NCBI GenBank assembly: GCA_946538445.1
Contig: CAMNGO010000028.1
Coordinates: 1 to 15,563 of the forward strand
DNA length: 15,563 nucleotides
Direction of reading: 5' to 3'
Origin: an uncultured Lachnospiraceae bacterium
Lineage (GTDB): Bacteria; Bacillota; Clostridia; Lachnospirales; Lachnospiraceae
The notes beneath the pieces were generated by a model. It did no database searches. It was given only the letters and a program-made list of their open reading frames with translations, and was not told where the DNA came from. Numbering within the stretch: position 1 is the stretch's first letter; each line of letters starts with the position of its first letter. Position numbers and translations under genes: made by a program. This document shows positions 14,172 to 15,563 of the stretch, piece by piece.

Positions 14172-15551
14172 ATGTACAAAGTTCAGTTTGACCATCCCAT
14201 TCATATACATTTTATCGGAATCGGCGGCATCAGCATGAGCGGGCTTGCCGAGATCCTTTTAGATCGTCATTTTACCATCAGCGGTTCAGATATGAAAGAC
14301 TCCGATATCACAGACCATCTGACCTCCGTCGGAGCTAAGATTATCATCGGACAAAAAGCAGAAAATATCACGGATGACATCGATCTGGTTGTCTATACAG
14401 CCGCAATCCATGAGGACAATCCGGAGTATGCCGCTGCCGTGGCAAAGGGGATTCCCATGATGTCCCGGGCTGTCCTGCTCGGCCAGATCATGGATAACTA
14501 CAGCCGATCCATCGCAGTATCCGGAACCCATGGCAAGACGACTACCACCTCCATGATCGCCCACATCCTGCTGGAGGCAGCTACGGATCCCACCATCAGT
14601 GTGGGAGGTATGCTGGACCGGATCCACGGCAACAGCCGGGTGGGTAATTCCGACCTTTTCCTGGCGGAAGCCTGTGAATATACCAACAGTTTTCTGGAAT
14701 TCTATCCCCGTTATTCCATCATCCTTAACGTGGAGAAGGACCATATGGATTTCTTCACCAGTCTGGACGATATCAAGCACTCTTTCCACCGGTTTGCATC
14801 TCAGACTGCCGAAGACGGGCTGATCATCATCAACGGGGATATGGATTTTACGGAGGAGCTTCTGGAGGGTCTCCCCCAGAAATCTGTCAGCTTCGGCCTG
14901 AAGGATACCAATGACTACTATGCCGAAGACATCCGTTATGACCAGGAAGGCAACGCTTCCTACACCCTCTTCCACCAGGGAGATGATGAGGGCAGGATCC
15001 GGCTTCAGGTAAAAGGAATCCACAATGTGGTAAACTCTCTTTCTGCCATCGCCTGCGCAAAAGCCATCGGTTTATCCATGGAGGATATCCGTCATGGACT
15101 TCTCTCCTTCGGAGGCACAAAGCGTCGTTTCGAATACAAAGGGGCCCTGGGGGATATCACCGTGATCGATGATTACGCTCACCACCCCACAGAGATCGAG
15201 GCCACCCTGACATCGGCAAAATATTATCCCCACGATGAATTATGGGTAGTCTTCCAACCACATACCTACACCAGAACCAAAGAATTCCTGAATGATTTTG
15301 CCAGGGTCTTATCCCAGGCAGACCATGTGGTGCTGGCTGATATCTATGCAGCCAGGGAACCGGATACCGGCCTGGTATCCTCCGGGGATGTCTTCCGTCT
15401 GATTCAGGAATGTGGAACAGATGTCCATTATTTCCATAGTTTTGATGAGATTGAGAAATTCCTTCTTGGCAGACTACAGGGGAAGGACATGCTCATAACC
15501 ATGGGAGCAGGAGATGTCTATCTGATCGGAGAAGAGTTATTAAACAAGTAA
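14172..15551 (+). CDS. murC: UDP-N-acetylmuramate--L-alanine ligase
   Basis: A 459-aa cytoplasmic ATP-dependent ligase that adds the first amino acid, L-alanine, to UDP-MurNAc in peptidoglycan synthesis. Domain 1 opens with HFIGIGGISMSGLAE (13-27). The ATP loop is SGTHGKTTTT (117-126). Then come LAEACEYTNSF (164-174), the metal/ATP-site segment ILNVEKDHMDFF (184-195) and HNVVNSLSAIACA (284-296). The C-terminal domain has TKRRFEYKG (316-324), DDYAHHPTE (333-341) and FQPHTYTRT (361-369). The frame is open back to 14019, but the ATG at 14172 is chosen. AGAGGAG at 14158-14164 lies seven bases before it, the promoter is at 14103-14131, and the family fold starts here. The gene ends 12 bases before the window edge and appears transcribed on its own or as the first gene of a unit. 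Confidence 0.96.
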   Translation: MYKVQFDHPIHIHFIGIGGISMSGLAEILLDRHFTISGSDMKDSDITDHLTSVGAKIIIGQKAENITDDIDLVVYTAAIHEDNPEYAAAVAKGIPMMSRAVLLGQIMDNYSRSIAVSGTHGKTTTTSMIAHILLEAATDPTISVGGMLDRIHGNSRVGNSDLFLAEACEYTNSFLEFYPRYSIILNVEKDHMDFFTSLDDIKHSFHRFASQTAEDGLIIINGDMDFTEELLEGLPQKSVSFGLKDTNDYYAEDIRYDQEGNASYTLFHQGDDEGRIRLQVKGIHNVVNSLSAIACAKAIGLSMEDIRHGLLSFGGTKRRFEYKGALGDITVIDDYAHHPTEIEATLTSAKYYPHDELWVVFQPHTYTRTKEFLNDFARVLSQADHVVLADIYAAREPDTGLVSSGDVFRLIQECGTDVHYFHSFDEIEKFLLGRLQGKDMLITMGAGDVYLIGEELLNK

Positions 15552-15563
15552 GATATATGAAAA

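Noticed and set aside
14286..15023. 245-codon minus-strand open frame
   Set aside because: It is antisense to murC, which is complete and has clear motifs.

Overview
The window looks like chromosomal DNA of a Gram-positive anaerobe of the Clostridia, most likely Lachnospiraceae. This rests on paired glgC-glgD genes, a PrsA-type lipoprotein, a Bacillota-length Mfd, AGGAGG-type ribosome binding sites, near-consensus sigma-A promoters and AT-rich spacers between genes of moderate GC. No mobile element, CRISPR array, tRNA or rRNA was seen. The species assignment is inference from protein style, not a database match.

Layout, left to right. Bases 1-179 hold the start of a family 2 glycosyltransferase (minus strand) with its own strong promoter. 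Bases 335-922 hold no convincing gene. They form a complete minus-strand non-coding transcription unit: a perfect TTGACA-17-TATAAT promoter, about 555 nt of RNA with a 5' hairpin and repeated GGAGGUANNGNCC motifs, and an intrinsic terminator. I cannot assign it to a known RNA class, and it is the most interesting part of the window. Next is a membrane-anchored Mrr-type nuclease (minus), then divergently mtnA (plus), a methylthioribose-1-phosphate isomerase with no salvage-pathway neighbours.

Bases 2872-11333 are a minus-strand block in at least two transcription units. The upstream one is a CDP-glycerol glycerophosphotransferase fused in frame to peptidyl-tRNA hydrolase, followed by mfd with a 17-nt overlap. 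The downstream one, with its own promoter near 6020-6047, is a PrsA-like foldase lipoprotein, a two-CBS-domain protein whose start overlaps the preceding stop by one base, and an RsmF/RsmB-type rRNA cytosine methyltransferase. This last gene converges on mtnA with 13 bp between them.

Bases 11455-13858 carry glgC and glgD (minus), the catalytic and probably regulatory subunits of ADP-glucose pyrophosphorylase for glycogen synthesis, with a hairpin downstream of glgD. murC (plus), the UDP-MurNAc L-alanine ligase of peptidoglycan synthesis, is divergent from glgC and ends 12 bases before the window edge.

Most genes are housekeeping: cell wall, glycogen, rRNA modification, repair and protein export. 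The two departures are the unassigned large RNA unit and the glycerophosphotransferase-Pth fused reading frame.
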